DNA of 64,000 nt, taken from Chytridium lagenaria (lineage: Eukaryota > Chytridiomycota > Chytridiomycetes > Chytridiales > Chytridiaceae). Position 1 is the stretch's first letter. Every line of letters begins with the position of its first letter. Where the stretch lies: contig JAHLKC010000028.1 in the NCBI GenBank assembly GCA_025449115.1, positions 186,001 through 250,000 on the forward strand, read 5' to 3'. Positions 35,449 to 47,510 of this stretch are shown one piece after another. Both the position numbers and the translations under genes were made by a program. Under the pieces are notes generated by a model that worked only from the letters and a program-made list of their open reading frames with translations, was not told the origin of the DNA and did no database searches.

Positions 35449-38400
35449 TCACCAAAGCTCAATCTTAGTCTCAAAATTGCCGCGACTTTCAAAGTATCCG
35501 CCTTTGTACCGCCACACCGTTATGCTTTCACCCCCTGCAATAGGATCTGCAGGAACCTCCTCAAACCACTGCGGGATCCATTTTAAGCCTTCCGCCTCCA
35601 ACTTTTTTCTATACTCTCGTTGCTTCTGCTCAAGTCTCAGTTTTTCAGCCTCGGCTTCATTTAGCTTGCCCTGTTATAGTTAATACCACCAATAATTGGG
35701 GCATATCATTACCTCTTCATACATCCTCTGATCAGTACGGAACCGCGTGTCCGTGTTCGGCAAAAGACTCGCGATATCCGGCGTGATCTCGTTCAGCTCC
35801 ACAGCAAAAGACGTGAACCCGTACATTTGTTGATAATTGGGTGGGCACGGTTTTGCCCTCCAAATAACCTCTAACTTGTTGGGGGTAGCCTTATTGAATC
35901 GGCATAATGAGTCATCCCATTTGCCGCTAAACTTATTAATTGTGTGCGTGTAAATAATAAAAACCTGAGCCATGCTATTTCTTCGCCGTTGGATGCGAAT
36001 ACTGTGCCGACGACTTCGTTTTTTGCGCTAGTAAAGTAGCCAGATTCTTTAAATGTCAGTTGACAGGTATGGCCTTCATATATAAGTTAGCTTTGAGAAG
36101 ATGTGGCAGGTATTTACCGGAGTTGTGACTGGTAATTTTCATCGTGCCGTAGTGCTCAAGATACCTTCCACTCGAAAAGACATTTCGCATACACGTTGTA
36201 ACTAAAAACATTAGCATTCGAAATTTTATAAAAGCTAGCTACCTTTAGACCAAGAATACTGATCGGAAACTTTCGGGAGCTCGACATGGACTGCATCGTG
36301 TCAGCATTGCAAAATATATAAATAGAAATTTACCTGTCCCTGAAGGAATGAGCTCCATCGATTTCCCCCAGAACTTGGTTTTGACAAGGTTGTCCTGGAA
36401 AAACCTGTAGTTCTCGGATTCCGCAAAACACGCCATGATGGGTGGATGATGGCTGACCTTTTCGGAGACAAATCGGAAGTTTTTGTCTTCACGAATACAC
36501 TCAAATGTCTCACCAAGAAGAGGGTTGAACTGAGTTAAACAGGAATGTAAGTGATATTTGTATTTGGCAGTAAAAGTAGAAGACACCTACAGGTTTTCGC
36601 CCTGCTCGGTTGACTGTTGACGCGTAGCCTGATACAGCAAAAGCAGCCATTATTATGATTCTATTCAAGGGATCTTCCGTTTTCCCCGCCTCTTCAAGAA
36701 GTTCATAGTATTCCAATTCCTCAGCAAGTTTTTGCAACAGATTCAAAGGCTCGTTCAAAGCAATAGGCATAGCCACTGTGGAAAGATCCTTTCCAACCTG
36801 CAGTCGAATAATGATCAGCTAACATTATATAGAAAATTAAATTACGTTGTTTCGCAAAATTGATAGAATGCTGATATTTTCCATAGAGACTGTAGGTGCG
36901 GGTAGGGCTTTCCGGCGAGTAATTGGTCCCTTGGGCTCCGGCCGAAGGTATGGTTGCCCAGCTTTTCCGTTGACATTAACGGTTTCATAAGGAGGCAGAG
37001 TTTCTGCGGGCTCAGAATCAACCACCTTCTCCTGGGGTTTGGCTGTGGAAGAAGATGTCGCTGCAATCTCTTCGGCATGGTTTTCTGCAACGGGGGGTTA
37101 ACTTCATTGGAGACACTCGCTAATGGTACTGGATCTGAGAATGCCGTCGGAGACTGAACAATTTCATTTGTAACCTTTGCGTCATCAAATTTCTCATCCG
37201 CGTCGTCATCTTCGTCGTCGTAAACACCATCTCCCAGATCCTCCTCCACCTCCTCATTGTTACAAGCACCTCATCATCATTATCCAAATACTCTGACGTC
37301 ATAGAATGATCATCCTCCTCATCTTCCTCGTCGCTCTCATACTGTCTAGCAGGCTTCTTCGGCATCAAAAAAGACGTCATCGCGAATCGAAGAAGATCCC
37401 GACATGTTATGCGCACGAGCACCGCGAATACTGGAAGCGATGGACCCGATTGCTGTTGGAGAAAGTTATTGACAGAGACGGTTTCCAGACCGAATTTACG
37501 ACGGATGCGGTTATTGTCTGCGACGGCTGCGCGAAGGGAAAGTTCGGTTTGACGAAGTGCGACTGAAGCACGTTCACGGGCGATGCGAACGGATTGGCCG
37601 TAACTGTTTAGGTTTCGTTGCATGGAAATACTGTTTGCGAGAACACCCGCCGATACATCCGAAATTGATCCTAAAATTAAGGTAAAGTCTTCAACGAATA
37701 TTAAAATCACGCTCATATCGAAAAAACAACAACAAGCCAAACAACCTTTCCACTGCGTTTTGTTATCAATGCGACTTCGCGAAGAATCGATCAAGTCTTT
37801 CATTTTTGACAGCTCACGGTTCAAGTATTCACAATCGTCTCGGCGCTTCGCTGTAAAGCTTCCACATCTCCCTCAGTGATCCCAAACCCAGACGCTCCGC
37901 TTCCATTAACATCCTTCCTTCGTCCACTCAGTGATAGGGAACGATTCGGACCTTAAAACCTTGCCATTTATAACTCCGGCGTCATTGTTGAAAGCATGGA
38001 ACCAGCAACTGCTGCTATATCATACTCCGTCTCCAAATTGGCTGTTTTTGCTTCGGCATGGCTTTGAAGTGCACTAACCCACATCTGGAAGTCTTGAGGC
38101 GTCATGGCCTTGAAGTGCATCAAATCATCTCCAGAGTCGATGTCGATAAGAAGGTGATCTGCATAAAATGAATAAAGTACAAGGAACTGAAACATTACCA
38201 TGATCTAATCTCACTGCAGCTCGAAGAAGAGAGACATATCCACGACTCTCACTGAATTTCAATGAGAAAAAATGCGTTAGAAAAGCCTTACCTTCCAGGT
38301 ATCTTATAATATGATAAATTGCCGTCTGCATCAATCTTCAACCATCTTTTGGCATAACCTTGCATTTTCCTGTTGCCTTTTTCAAAATCCACCCTTCCAC

Positions 38401-39368
38401 GGACTTTTTTATGGGAATCGCAGGTGGGTTCTACATCGCGGATCGCAACGAAAAAGAAGAGTTTTTTCGACGTGTTTCTAAGCTAGGTCAGAATCAAACA
38501 GTTTTTTTAGCTTAAACATACACAGAGAACGTATTGTCGAAGAGAAGAACGCTGAAGAAGGTCAAAAGTTAATCCTAACGCGTATGTCTTACTAAGTCCC
38601 TGCATCCTCCACAACAACTGTCCCTTGATAGTAAATTTTGATGAATCGTAATGCGCAATCGGTATTAATTCAACAAGTTCCGGATCCCATGCCGTTTTCC
38701 CTGCACCTTGTGGTCCAGTAGCCGAGAACTTTCGCGACATTTGAGAGGGAGACACTCCGTCTCCTACCCCAGAGTCACCCACGTCCAGTAAGCTTGACGA
38801 TTTGGATGAGGCTGATGAACTCATTACATCTGGCTGCTTGGAAGCAGAACCCATATTAGATACCTATGGGCACGCAAACTCAAAAACTCACCCTCAATGC
38901 AGTCGACGTCCTTGGAGGCGTCCCAGGTTATCAGAGCTCCTATTTACGCTGGTACGGAAAGCCATGGACGGACTAGTACCTTGTAATGGAGTTCCGTTCG
39001 GACTTGTCTTTCCGGCTAACTAAAATGCGACACGAAAGGGCAGGGTTAGATCGTGGAGGCACTCCAGTGAGCCCATAAACCTGATCGTTCAGAGCATCTG
39101 ATTTCTTGTAAAGCCCAAAGGAGATATTCTTCTTTCGTGTGCAAAAGTTCCAGCATAGTTCTTTCCCCGCGGCATCTACAGTGACATAGTGCTTGAAGGC
39201 ACTTCTTGGCTGATGTAAAAGTGTATGCATGCATGAGAACAAGTTCGCACAATGTATCACTTAAGATGCTACCTTAATGGTAACTTCCTGCATTAAGGCG
39301 TTGACGAAGTCGAGAGGGTATGCGGTGCTGGCAACGACGGCTGATTGTTGCTCGTTGAGGGTGGGTAG
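35449..39368 (-). CDS. OSH3: Oxysterol-binding protein, OSH3-type (GOLD-PH-ORD), 5' end unresolved
   Basis: Lipid-transfer protein of ER-membrane contact sites. A GOLD-like segment comes first ([12 protein letters not shown]... to [21 protein letters not shown], 39368-39050), the N-terminal domain of yeast Osh3. A PH domain follows ([13 protein letters not shown]...; [18 protein letters not shown], 38640-38080), then a coiled coil. An acidic linker holds an FFAT-like SEYLDNDDE (about 37280), a possible VAP/Scs2 docking site. The sterol/PI4P-binding ORD follows: [30 protein letters not shown], the signature KVSHHPP (about 36460), FSGKWD, and the tail [23 protein letters not shown]...WRYKGGYFE*. 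About a dozen short introns. A frame break lies near 37240. The initiating exon, upstream of 39368, was not identified with confidence. Confidence 0.88.
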
Positions 39369-40187
39369 CTGTTAATAAGTATGTCACACGGACAACTGTT
39401 CCCTTATTAGAGTTGAAATGGCCTTGACATGCCATCATGAGCAAGCAACCATACCACCTGCCCATCACTGCATCTTCCACACCTACTGCGATAGGAGTGA
39501 CGCGCTGCGAAGTTAGGATGCGCGTCCTTCTCATATGACAAGAAATTTGGCATCCCAAATCCCAAAACTTATTAAATGCAACGCCGTATGGATGTGATTA
39601 CTCGCTAGATGCATATTTACGTAACAACACAAGTAACGATATGTTTAATGCTTTCTCGAGCATTCAGTCACATTTGTGTGAATAATGCCTGCGTCATCGG
39701 TATTTACATCAAAAAAACAATTTCAAAAAGCTGTCATCACATCACGTCACTATTACTACTAATTCCCCAGCATTTCTGTTGATCAACAGCGATACATAAC
39801 TACCAAACAGCATACTACTCTGGGACTTGAGATCGGTGATGAAGAGACTGAGGACGCTTTTAACTATTTACATAGTCAATAATGATTGGCTGCTTTAAAA
39901 AGTGTCCATGATATAATCCAAAGCATTACCCATGTTCACTGCGGTAATGTGGCCGTATGGCTCACTGGTATAATCTCGTCAACGGAACCTTAACAAATTC
40001 TGAATAAGCGAAGAGACACACTATGATTTTAGAAGAAGAGAGAGACGAAAGCCTCATAATCCAGGGGATGCGCAAAAGAGGAAACAGAGGGAGACATTTA
40101 TTTTTGACGTCGCGTCAACAAAGATTAGCAATAAATATATGTAAAATTCCATTCCAGCACAGCCCGATATATTCTTGCCTAGCCACC
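39369..40187. other. Region between OSH3 5' end and RRP4 3' end
   Basis: About 820 bp. The first OSH3 exon and promoter should lie in its left part (39370-39560 is open on minus). The remainder is AT-rich with nothing recognised. Confidence 0.4.
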
Positions 40188-41580
40188 TTAATGATTCCAA
40201 TCCATCGCAACCGCATCACCTCCAGCGCCAATATTTTCAGCAACCATCCTGCTCCGTGCCTCACCAATGATATCTTCAGCATGAGCGAGTATATCTTTGG
40301 GGTGATGCGCCAAGCTGGCTTCGTAGACGTAATGAATGGAAGTATCGGAGATGTAGGAGCCTTGCAAAGCTAACGCGGAGATACAACTGAGACTCTTGCG
40401 ATAGCAAGACGAGGTCGGCCGATACATCCTATTCAATAAACGTAAATTAGAGGGGGAAAATATTTTCCTTGAGAATCAAGTACGGCGAATATATGTTACC
40501 TCGTTTCTATTATGATACATATCCTCCGCTCCTGACACAGGGCCTTCTCCGCATGTTTTGATATCCAGATGTATCCGTTCAACCCAAGAACAATGTCGAT
40601 GCCGTATGGCAAACTCAAGAAATGTGACTTTGAACGTTTTACGAAGACTTGGTGGTACCTCGACCAGCGACCTGTCCGTAGCTGATAACGAAAGGAGAAG
40701 AAAGTAACGTCAGAATTTTTCTAAATACTCTCGCCACCACCTTTCCGTATTTCAAACTGCGCGTATGTAGCGAAACGGCGCCATCACCAAAAAATGCCTG
40801 TATTTCTGCCTGTAAAAGAAGACAGAGTGGATTAGAGTTAGACACATTATAGGTGAAATATAAAAAGAGCATTGATTTGGGCAGCTATGAGCGATAACAA
40901 GAATACTAACACTAATCAGGTCACCTCATTCAAGAGACTTCTCATTTGTAGCTCATCTGATTCTGACCTTCGTCTCTATAGCATATCATTGTGAGCGCTG
41001 AGAACATCTAACTGTGAAGTTTAATTAAGGACATACCAGTTCTCCTCCAGGGAAGATCCACGGCTGCGAGAGGAAGTACTGCATCTTGTTTAGCAGCAAT
41101 ATCAACCTTCCATCGTTTCGGGCCAACCTGGTTAAACAAAAAAAGTATGAAATATTACTACACTGTATCCATATAGCTATTGTGGAAAACTGCCTCACCT
41201 CGATAACCCTTCCAACAACAACGTCACCGATTTCTCCGTTGAACCTATCGTAAGAAATAAGTTGAAGTACATATTAGTATAATGTAGATCCATTAAAAAA
41301 GTGGTTAGTCAATTACTGCATGTGCTTATTGTTCCCATAATTGTTACCTTGCTCGCAAAGGCTTCACCGAGATCAACTTGTTCACTCTGTCAACGACACC
41401 CAGAACTGAGGCAACAAGACTCTCTTCCTCGTTGTATGTTCCATGTCCTCGCATAAATGCCGTATCGGAAGTGATGATCTCACCAGGAACGACAAGATGG
41501 ACAGCAAGGTCCGTCATTTCGTCATCCTCGTCATTGCGAGACTTCTTGGGTGCTCTGAACATGCCGTTGTGGAATGTCAA
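40188..41580 (-). CDS. RRP4: Exosome complex RNA-binding subunit RRP4 (EXOSC2)
   Basis: Cap subunit of the RNA exosome. Exon 1 is MTFHNGMFRAPKK..., with VVPGEIITSDTAFMRGHGTY and ASVLGVVDRVNKLISVKPL, the conserved RRP4 N-terminus. The next exons give FNGEIGDVVVGRVIEV (S1 domain start) and GPKRWKVDIAAKQDAVLPL. Then come GGELRRRSESDELQMRSLL, EIQAFFGDGAVSLHTRSLKYGK and a KH-like block with GLNGYIWIS. The tail reads GSYISDTSIHYVYEAS and ends AMDWNH*. About six introns. The LPGGELRR motif needs one C removed from a CCC run (near 41056). The length is normal for the family. Confidence 0.93.
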
Positions 41581-42063
41581 GGTCTTTTGAGATTTTTTTC
41601 TTTTCTATCAAGCTTGTCCGAGACCATTAGGCAAACGCGGGATCTATAGCTCCACAAATGGAAAGATGGACTGATGCTCACGCTCAACATCCTTCTTAGA
41701 TTTTATACCTCGTAGGCTCAGTGCAAGGCACCATAGTTGTCATGGTTTATGGACATACGTGAAACTAGGCCTTTTTAAATGATGCATGATGGACACTTCA
41801 CGCAGTACCTCCTCAAAAGTCGTCGCATGGCACCGCGCCGGAAACAGCCTACTTGCATGGTGGCACTCAGGATCGGCTACAGAAGTTGCCTCATGGAACA
41901 ACTTTGGTTGTTAAGTGTTAAAGTTATCCCTCTTTTTCAAAATACCGTAGGAAATCTGGCTTCATGGGGATGCCGGCTGTGGTTGCTCACCCTGAGGAAT
42001 GTTGCAAAGATACACATTGAATGAGCCATGCTGTAGATCCTCCTGCAATTCATTGAATGACAG
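41581..42063. promoter_or_regulatory. Divergent intergenic region, RRP4 / unknown gene
   Basis: About 480 bp upstream of RRP4. The first exon of the plus-strand unknown gene may lie at its right end (an ATG near 42021). The ORF at 41779-42024 has no domain. Confidence 0.35.
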
Positions 42064-42862
42064 CAAGAAGCAGTGTACGTATCAGTTACATTTCAACTCG
42101 AGAATCCCGAAGAATATGATACAACGTATGCGTTAGACATGGCCGAGAAGTCACATGAGTATGCATTACGGCGGCAAAAACTCTCAAACATCCCCTTTCA
42201 CGGCCTTATCAACATCACGTACCTACCTCTGGCTAACCACTGGTCATTCGAACGCTCTCCCTTTACTGAAATTGCAATAGCCGCATTCGGTACTCTGGCG
42301 TTAGGGATGCAGGTGTATTCGCGCTGGCAATCATTAGAGGTATGAACAATTTATCTCCATTTCTTTTAAGAGTATTAAATACCTCATGGCTTTACCCATC
42401 TAAATACTTCGTTCATTCATTCCAACGCATACCATCCTTAACTGTATACTGCATGTATTTATTTATTTGACTCTGTTCGTTTTTGCTTTTATTGTTGTCT
42501 GCAGATTGAAAAATATAGTAAATATTGTTGAAGTACGGACCTAATAAATATCTGGTGGGATGAAAAACCAACCAGTGATCGATTAATTCTAGCAGAGGAC
42601 ACGTGTCGCCGATTTCTGCTGAAGCAGAATTCAAAGGTAACGCTTTTCGGAATGAGATTTCTTCACCATGCTCCATAACGGTGCAAGATCTTGTAGCAAG
42701 GTCCAAGGAACGGCAACAAAAGGTTAGTACAATAATTAAAAAATGCCCAACGCGTTTTAGATTACGACGCACTATTCATCAAGGTTACGTGACATCAAGG
42801 CGAAACTAAGGAGTCAAGTCGAAAAAGGGTTGAGGAAAGTCGAAAGCGTATCCATGACCTAG
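42064..42862 (+). CDS. Unidentified multi-exon small protein with one predicted membrane helix
   Basis: I do not recognise the product. An open exon (about 42064-42342) follows an acceptor-like AG and reads YVSVTFQLENPEEYDTTYAL..., then SNIPFHGL and a hydrophobic stretch FTEIAIAAFGTLALGMQVYS. A donor gtatga follows. A later exon (about 42590-42722) reads ISAEAEFKGNAFRNEIS...QDLVARSKERQQK, then intron 42723-42760, then an amphipathic Lys/Arg-rich end RDIKAKLRSQVEKGLRKVE with TAG at 42862. One TM helix plus a basic tail would suit a small organelle-membrane protein, but that is inference. The start exon and the join between the two halves are uncertain. Confidence 0.4.
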
Positions 42863-42905
42863 AATTGAACGTGGACTGCATCGATTAAATAATAATGAAT
42901 ATAAT

Positions 42906-43299
42906 TTATTGAAATGGTCCCATTTTGACCCAGGGTTGATGATACATGAGCAACAAAAAACAGGACCGGCAAACTTTATCTCTTCATCTTTTTCTTTTGA
43001 CCGCCATGTGTCCCTGCGCTTGGGCTTGCCGTCGGTGTCTTTTTCCAACACTCCAGGACGACGTGCTGGCCATGGCGCTTTTAATGAGGGGAATTCGCAG
43101 CAGCAACATATATATGGCTTCGTGATTTTTCTTCAAGGCTGCAATTTCGGTTTCTCAGATACGTATTTGGGGGATGAGGTGAGAATCACTTACTCTGAAG
43201 CCTCTTCTTCAAAGGCGTTCTTTCTCTTTGGCACCTTTTTCGCGTACACTTAATTGACAGGTGCAGGAGCCATTGGCCTTGGTAGTGTCACTGGAGATC
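42906..43299 (-). CDS. Lys/Arg/Glu-rich hypothetical segment, possibly the 3' part of the adjacent gene
   Basis: On minus, coding-like pieces read VPKRKNAFEEEASE (about 43230-43190), EEKSRSHIYVAAANS (about 43125) and VLEKDTDGKPKRRDTWRSKE (about 43050-42985). They lie in different frames, joined by a plausible intron (about 43185-43145) and at least one frame break. A Met (MPKISSDTTKANG) overlaps the stop of the next gene upstream, so both pieces may be one gene with an indel near 43302. No domain recognised. Confidence 0.3.
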
Positions 43300-43693
43300 T
43301 TAGGCATCTAGCTCTTTTGCAGGCGGTTTCTCTTCTTCATAAGTAATAGTAATCTTTCCTTTAGGATTCCTCAATGTCTGTTTTCCTTTTTGCTTTGTCG
43401 CGACCTCCTCGTCAGGCTCAGCGTTCACAGAAGCTCCAAACTTGTGGCGATTAGACTTCACGGCCACCGTCCCTGTAACCGTGGCACGAGGCGTCGTATT
43501 GTCTTATAGGCGTGGCAGATGGAAGGGCGTCATTTTTGACTAATGCAGCTTGCGATGGGTCTCTTGAGTTTATTTTTTTGTCCTCTGCAAAGCAACAAAG
43601 AAAGGTGTCTAAGTTGAGGAAAATCAGCCCAAGACTGTGCAAATTGCCTAACGAAGATGGTAGAGATCTGCCAAGCTGTCGTCGAGTAGCCAT
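43300..43693 (-). CDS. Hypothetical basic protein, frame-broken
   Basis: A minus-strand Met (MATRRQLGRSLPS) at 43693 is followed by a likely intron (about 43654-43585). The next exon is INSRDPSQAALVKNDALPSATPIR; after a one-base shift near 43500 it continues TVTGTVAVKSNRHKFGAS...KITITYEEEKPPAKELDA* to 43300. Basic, low in hydrophobics, no recognised domain. A more upstream Met near 43785 is possible. Confidence 0.4.
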
Positions 43694-43847
43694 GCACGCA
43701 GTACATGTTTTGGATTCCAGAACTTCCTTTGCGGTATCGATTGTCTTGCAGCATAGCTATGGTCCGATAGGAGCGATGCGCCATGGATATTTGGAGAGGT
43801 CCGTATGTGTAGGCGGGGTTGTTAATGATAAGGAAAATAGGTAAAAG

Positions 43848-44945
43848 TAGTTGATGTGTGGTGGTGGAACGAGCTTGCTCAAAACTCAAACCAGAGGACG
43901 TCATAAGTAAACACTCAAAGATAAATACAAACACATTTTTATTAATAGTGCTTGGATTTTTGACCTCAACAAAAAATTGTTTCTTCGCTGTGCCATGCTC
44001 TCCACTCCGACATCCGCATCATATCGCTGGTTCAACCTTTCCCCAAAAGAGTAGTAGTCCCATCGAGAGGACCAACATCTGTAACGCCTCTCTGTGTAAT
44101 GTGGAGTACGGTAGAACATTGTCCACTTTACCCATGCGCAAAGTGGCGGGACTTGAATCGACGAGGTACGCCATCTCAACTTTATTGCAGGATCAGTTTG
44201 CTGAAACGAACTGTAGGGGTTGAACAGAGGAACAGAGAAGGACGGAATATCTTGTGGCGATGTTCAACCGCATGACGTGGGGACCTTTGATGAATGGGTC
44301 GGTCCAATTGTGTCATGTGCGTATGTTCACAAATTCATTCTTTCATGACTGTTTTGGTCTTCCTTCCTCCTCCTCCCTCCGCTTCTTTATCCTTGCTACA
44401 TCCACTATCTACTTGCTACATCCACAAGCTACCTACACTCAAAACACTCCTCTGCTAAAAGATACCATCACCTCAAAGCCGGACGGAATATAATTGGTCA
44501 GATTTTGGAGTGGTTTTCATCGGGCAGATGGCCGAGTTGGTCTAAGGCGTCACGTTAAGGCCGTGATCTCTCCGGAGGCGTGGGTTCGAATCCCACTCTG
44601 CTCACATGGTGACATTGACAACGGCGAAGGACGCCGTCATCTTCTTTTGTCTTTTTTAACGGGGGGTGCTAGGATGATAAAAAATTCTCTTGGTGACGAT
44701 TTTTGAAGCAAGTGAGATAAGATGGACCGCAGTCTGTACCTATTTGGATAACGGAAGGTAAATAGTTGTAGGCTGTCGTTGTCGTAACGTCGCAGCCGCA
44801 GCAGTTGATATAGTGAAGTTTGATGGTCCACTCCTTTCCCTTCCTCTTTTTTCTTTTATTACTCATTAATAAACAAGACTCTTCATCTTAGATGAAGCTG
44901 ACGACTAATGGGCGTCATTAAGTGCATACGAGATAACTACAGCAT
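43848..44945. repeat. Right arm of the ~1.1-kb inverted repeat (partner 17420-18502)
   Basis: Inverted copy of the left arm, with an identical tRNA-Leu and diverged flanks. For example, gtggtggaacgagcttgctc here matches the reverse complement near 18465-18490, and tgcatacgagataactacagca matches 17420-17440. Both arms also contain a shared tRNA T-arm-like string near 44160 (TTCAAGTCCCGC on minus) without a complete cloverleaf. Confidence 0.85.
44522..44604 (+). tRNA. tRNA-Leu(AAG), copy 2
   Basis: Identical 83-nt sequence to the copy at 17748-17830, on the opposite strand. It has acceptor GGGCAGA/TCTGCTC, anticodon loop TTAAGGC (AAG), a class II variable arm and a T-arm with TTCGAAT. A T6 run (gtcttttttaac) about 50 nt downstream is a candidate Pol III terminator. 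Confidence 0.95.
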
Positions 44946-45208
44946 CACTGCAACAGAGAATGTTTTCCTTGAAAAAACTTTTAACCACACAGCTAACGCC
45001 TTTTTTAGCCGGTTTTTTGATTCAGTGTCTTTTAGGGACGAAAAAAAAAAACCTTTCAAACACGACGCATTGTAGATTATGCATTGGAGGTTGATGCAAA
45101 AATTAAAAGTTTCATTCATTTTAATAAGCTCATAACGCATTAAAGAAAAACAAACGCACAAACGAAAACCAAAAAATAGAAACGTATGATCCTTGAATAA
45201 TAAAGGGT

Positions 45209-47510
45209 TTAAGAAGTCCGCCGCCACCAAGACCCTTTTCCAATACACACCACAGACAACAAGAACATGAAAACAGGAAACGGGATCAACGCTTTATACG
45301 ATAAATGAAACGCGTCCAAAAACGCATGAACTAAATCATCAATGAGATCTTGTGTGGGGAGTTTTTGTCGTAACAGGATTAAATTTAAATGCCCTTCTTG
45401 ATCGAGGGTCGCGTTTTTGCGGAGGTATGATTGTAAACTGGGGCTTGCTTGAACGTTCTTGAGGAGGGCGTTGTTGAAGATGGTTCCCGTTACAGCGATT
45501 CCAATCATTCTAAAAATAAAAAATGAAAGTATATATTAATATACAAGCTGACGCCGGACGAAAAGTATAGATGGAGCAAAAAAGAAATCAACGTACGCTC
45601 CAAAGAGTTGACAGAATTGCACCACGGCTGTAGCGACAGCGACGAGATCTTTTGATACAGAGGATTGAATGGCAATGACTCGAACGGTGATGACCCCGCC
45701 TGTACCGATTCCCGCGATCAAGAGAAAGAGGACTTGGAGGGCGGTTTTGGTGTTGGCGTCCAAGAAGGTGATGAGGGTGATTCCTGTGACGGAAAAGATG
45801 GGGCCGAGATAAAAAAGAGGCATGTAGTTTTTTGTGCGGGACACTAGTTGCCCACCAAAGATGGACACGAAAACGATTCCGCAGACTGAGTTGGGATGTT
45901 AATGGTTTTGGGTGGTTTGTGTGAGAATTAAAAGAGTACGGTACCTAGGGGAACGGTGTTTAAGCCAGCCATAGTGGCGGACATGCCGTTGCAAACTTGG
46001 AAGAATAGACTTATTTTAAAAATAAAGATTAGGTGAAGGTTATGAAAGCATTGGAAACAAGAAAACAAAAAAAAAAAAATTTAACTAAAATTAAGACTCA
46101 CGATAAATAGTACGCTGTTCCATATTGAATGTACCCCATAAACACAGTCACTAAAAGAATCGCTGGAACAGCCCATCCCCGATTAAACAGCTCTGGCGGC
46201 ATCAAAGGTTCCTTTGCACCCCACCCTTCCCATCCCACCAACCCCCCAAACACCATAACCGAAACCGCAAACATCCCTATAACTCTCGAATCCCTCCACT
46301 CCCACACAGATCCTCCCAACTGAAGCGGCGTCACAAGCGTCACTGTCCAAACCTGAAGCAGCAGCATCCCAATCCAATCCATACGACGCAGCTTGTCGGA
46401 CGTGTTACCAGAGATGGGTGGGAATCGGATACAGGAGATGAAAAGAAGGGTGGCGAGGATGCTGATGGGGATGTTGAAGAGGAAGCACCAACGCCAGGAG
46501 AGACGATCAGAGAAGATACCTCCAACAAGAGGACCAATGACAGCGGCGATACCCGATGTGGCATTTAAAAGACCTTGGTATTTGGCTGAAAATAGTGTTT
46601 AAACGGGAAACACGGTGAAGGCGCGCTTACCTCGATCCTCAAGTTTCACTATATCCGAAATGATGATGTAAATCATGGACAACAAACCCCCACCACCGAC
46701 CCCCGCAATAGCTCTCCCAACCACCAACATCTCCACGGTCCCCGCACAAGCACAAACGACACTGCCCGCATTAAAGATCAAAACCGCCACAATCACAACG
46801 CACTTTCTTCCAAACACTTCGGAAAGTCTCCCGTACACGCCACAAGACGACGTTGATGTCAATAAATACGCGGAACCAATCCATGGAAGGAGATTCTCAC
46901 CGCCTAAATCTGAGACGATGGATTTGAGCGCGGTGGACACGATGGATGCGTCGAGGGTGGAGATGAAGAGGAGGAGGAGGATGGAGATGAAGGTGAGGAT
47001 GAAACGGGGGAGGGGAAGTCGGATCGCTGGGCCGTCATCGTCGGGTTCAATGAGAGGGAAAGGGTTTTCAGTGTCATGCAGATTGCTTTTATGATTATCG
47101 AAAGCGGGGATGTGCTGATGGAGTGTCGGTAATGTCTGAAGTGCAAATGATTCGCCTTCGTCCACGACTGTATCGGAACCATCTCGAGACGAGTTTCTCG
47201 TTGGTAGATTTGGTCGAGAAACCACACTAATGTTATCGACATTGTTGACGCAAAGATGACGGCAAGTTTGGGGTTCCCCAATAGTACAAGTACTAGTTGA
47301 TCCTTCAGGTATAACAGACGGTCCAACAGGCAACGACACAAGGATGTGACTCTGATTGTCTCTGTCGCTCATAACTTGAGAAAGAGAAGCGTTTGCAGAA
47401 AACAGACTCTCATCTTTAAACTGATGGAAAGCATAAAGACTAGCGTGGGAGATGGAGGGAAACAATGAAAAGGAGAGCTCTGATGATGCGATGAAAAGCT
47501 TCTTGTCCAC
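45209..47510 (-). CDS. MFS transporter, DHA2 (14-spanner drug:H+ antiporter) family
   Basis: Polytopic plasma- or vacuolar-membrane exporter. A hydrophilic N-terminal tail of about 165 residues precedes TM1 ([26 protein letters not shown]). Motif A is [14 protein letters not shown] in the TM2-3 loop. Motif C is [25 protein letters not shown], typical of DHA2. Hydrophobic segments continue through exons to [13 protein letters not shown] and the stop at 45209. Introns were seen at about 46630-46587, 46100-45985, 45945-45880 and 45595-45512. I saw no frame break. MSDRDNQ at 47373 is an alternative start. The substrate cannot be told from sequence; basic amino-acid vacuolar carriers and multidrug pumps share this architecture. 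Confidence 0.88.

Noticed and set aside
44130..44225. A second tRNA in each repeat arm (TTCAAGTCCCGC T-arm-like string)
   Set aside because: The 5' half of the T-stem does not pair and no acceptor or anticodon stem can be formed around it.
17420..44945. Inverted-repeat arms as solo LTRs or a composite transposon
   Set aside because: Arms include a complete tRNA, similarity extends past any TG/CA termini, and no target-site duplication, primer-binding site or transposase ORF was seen.
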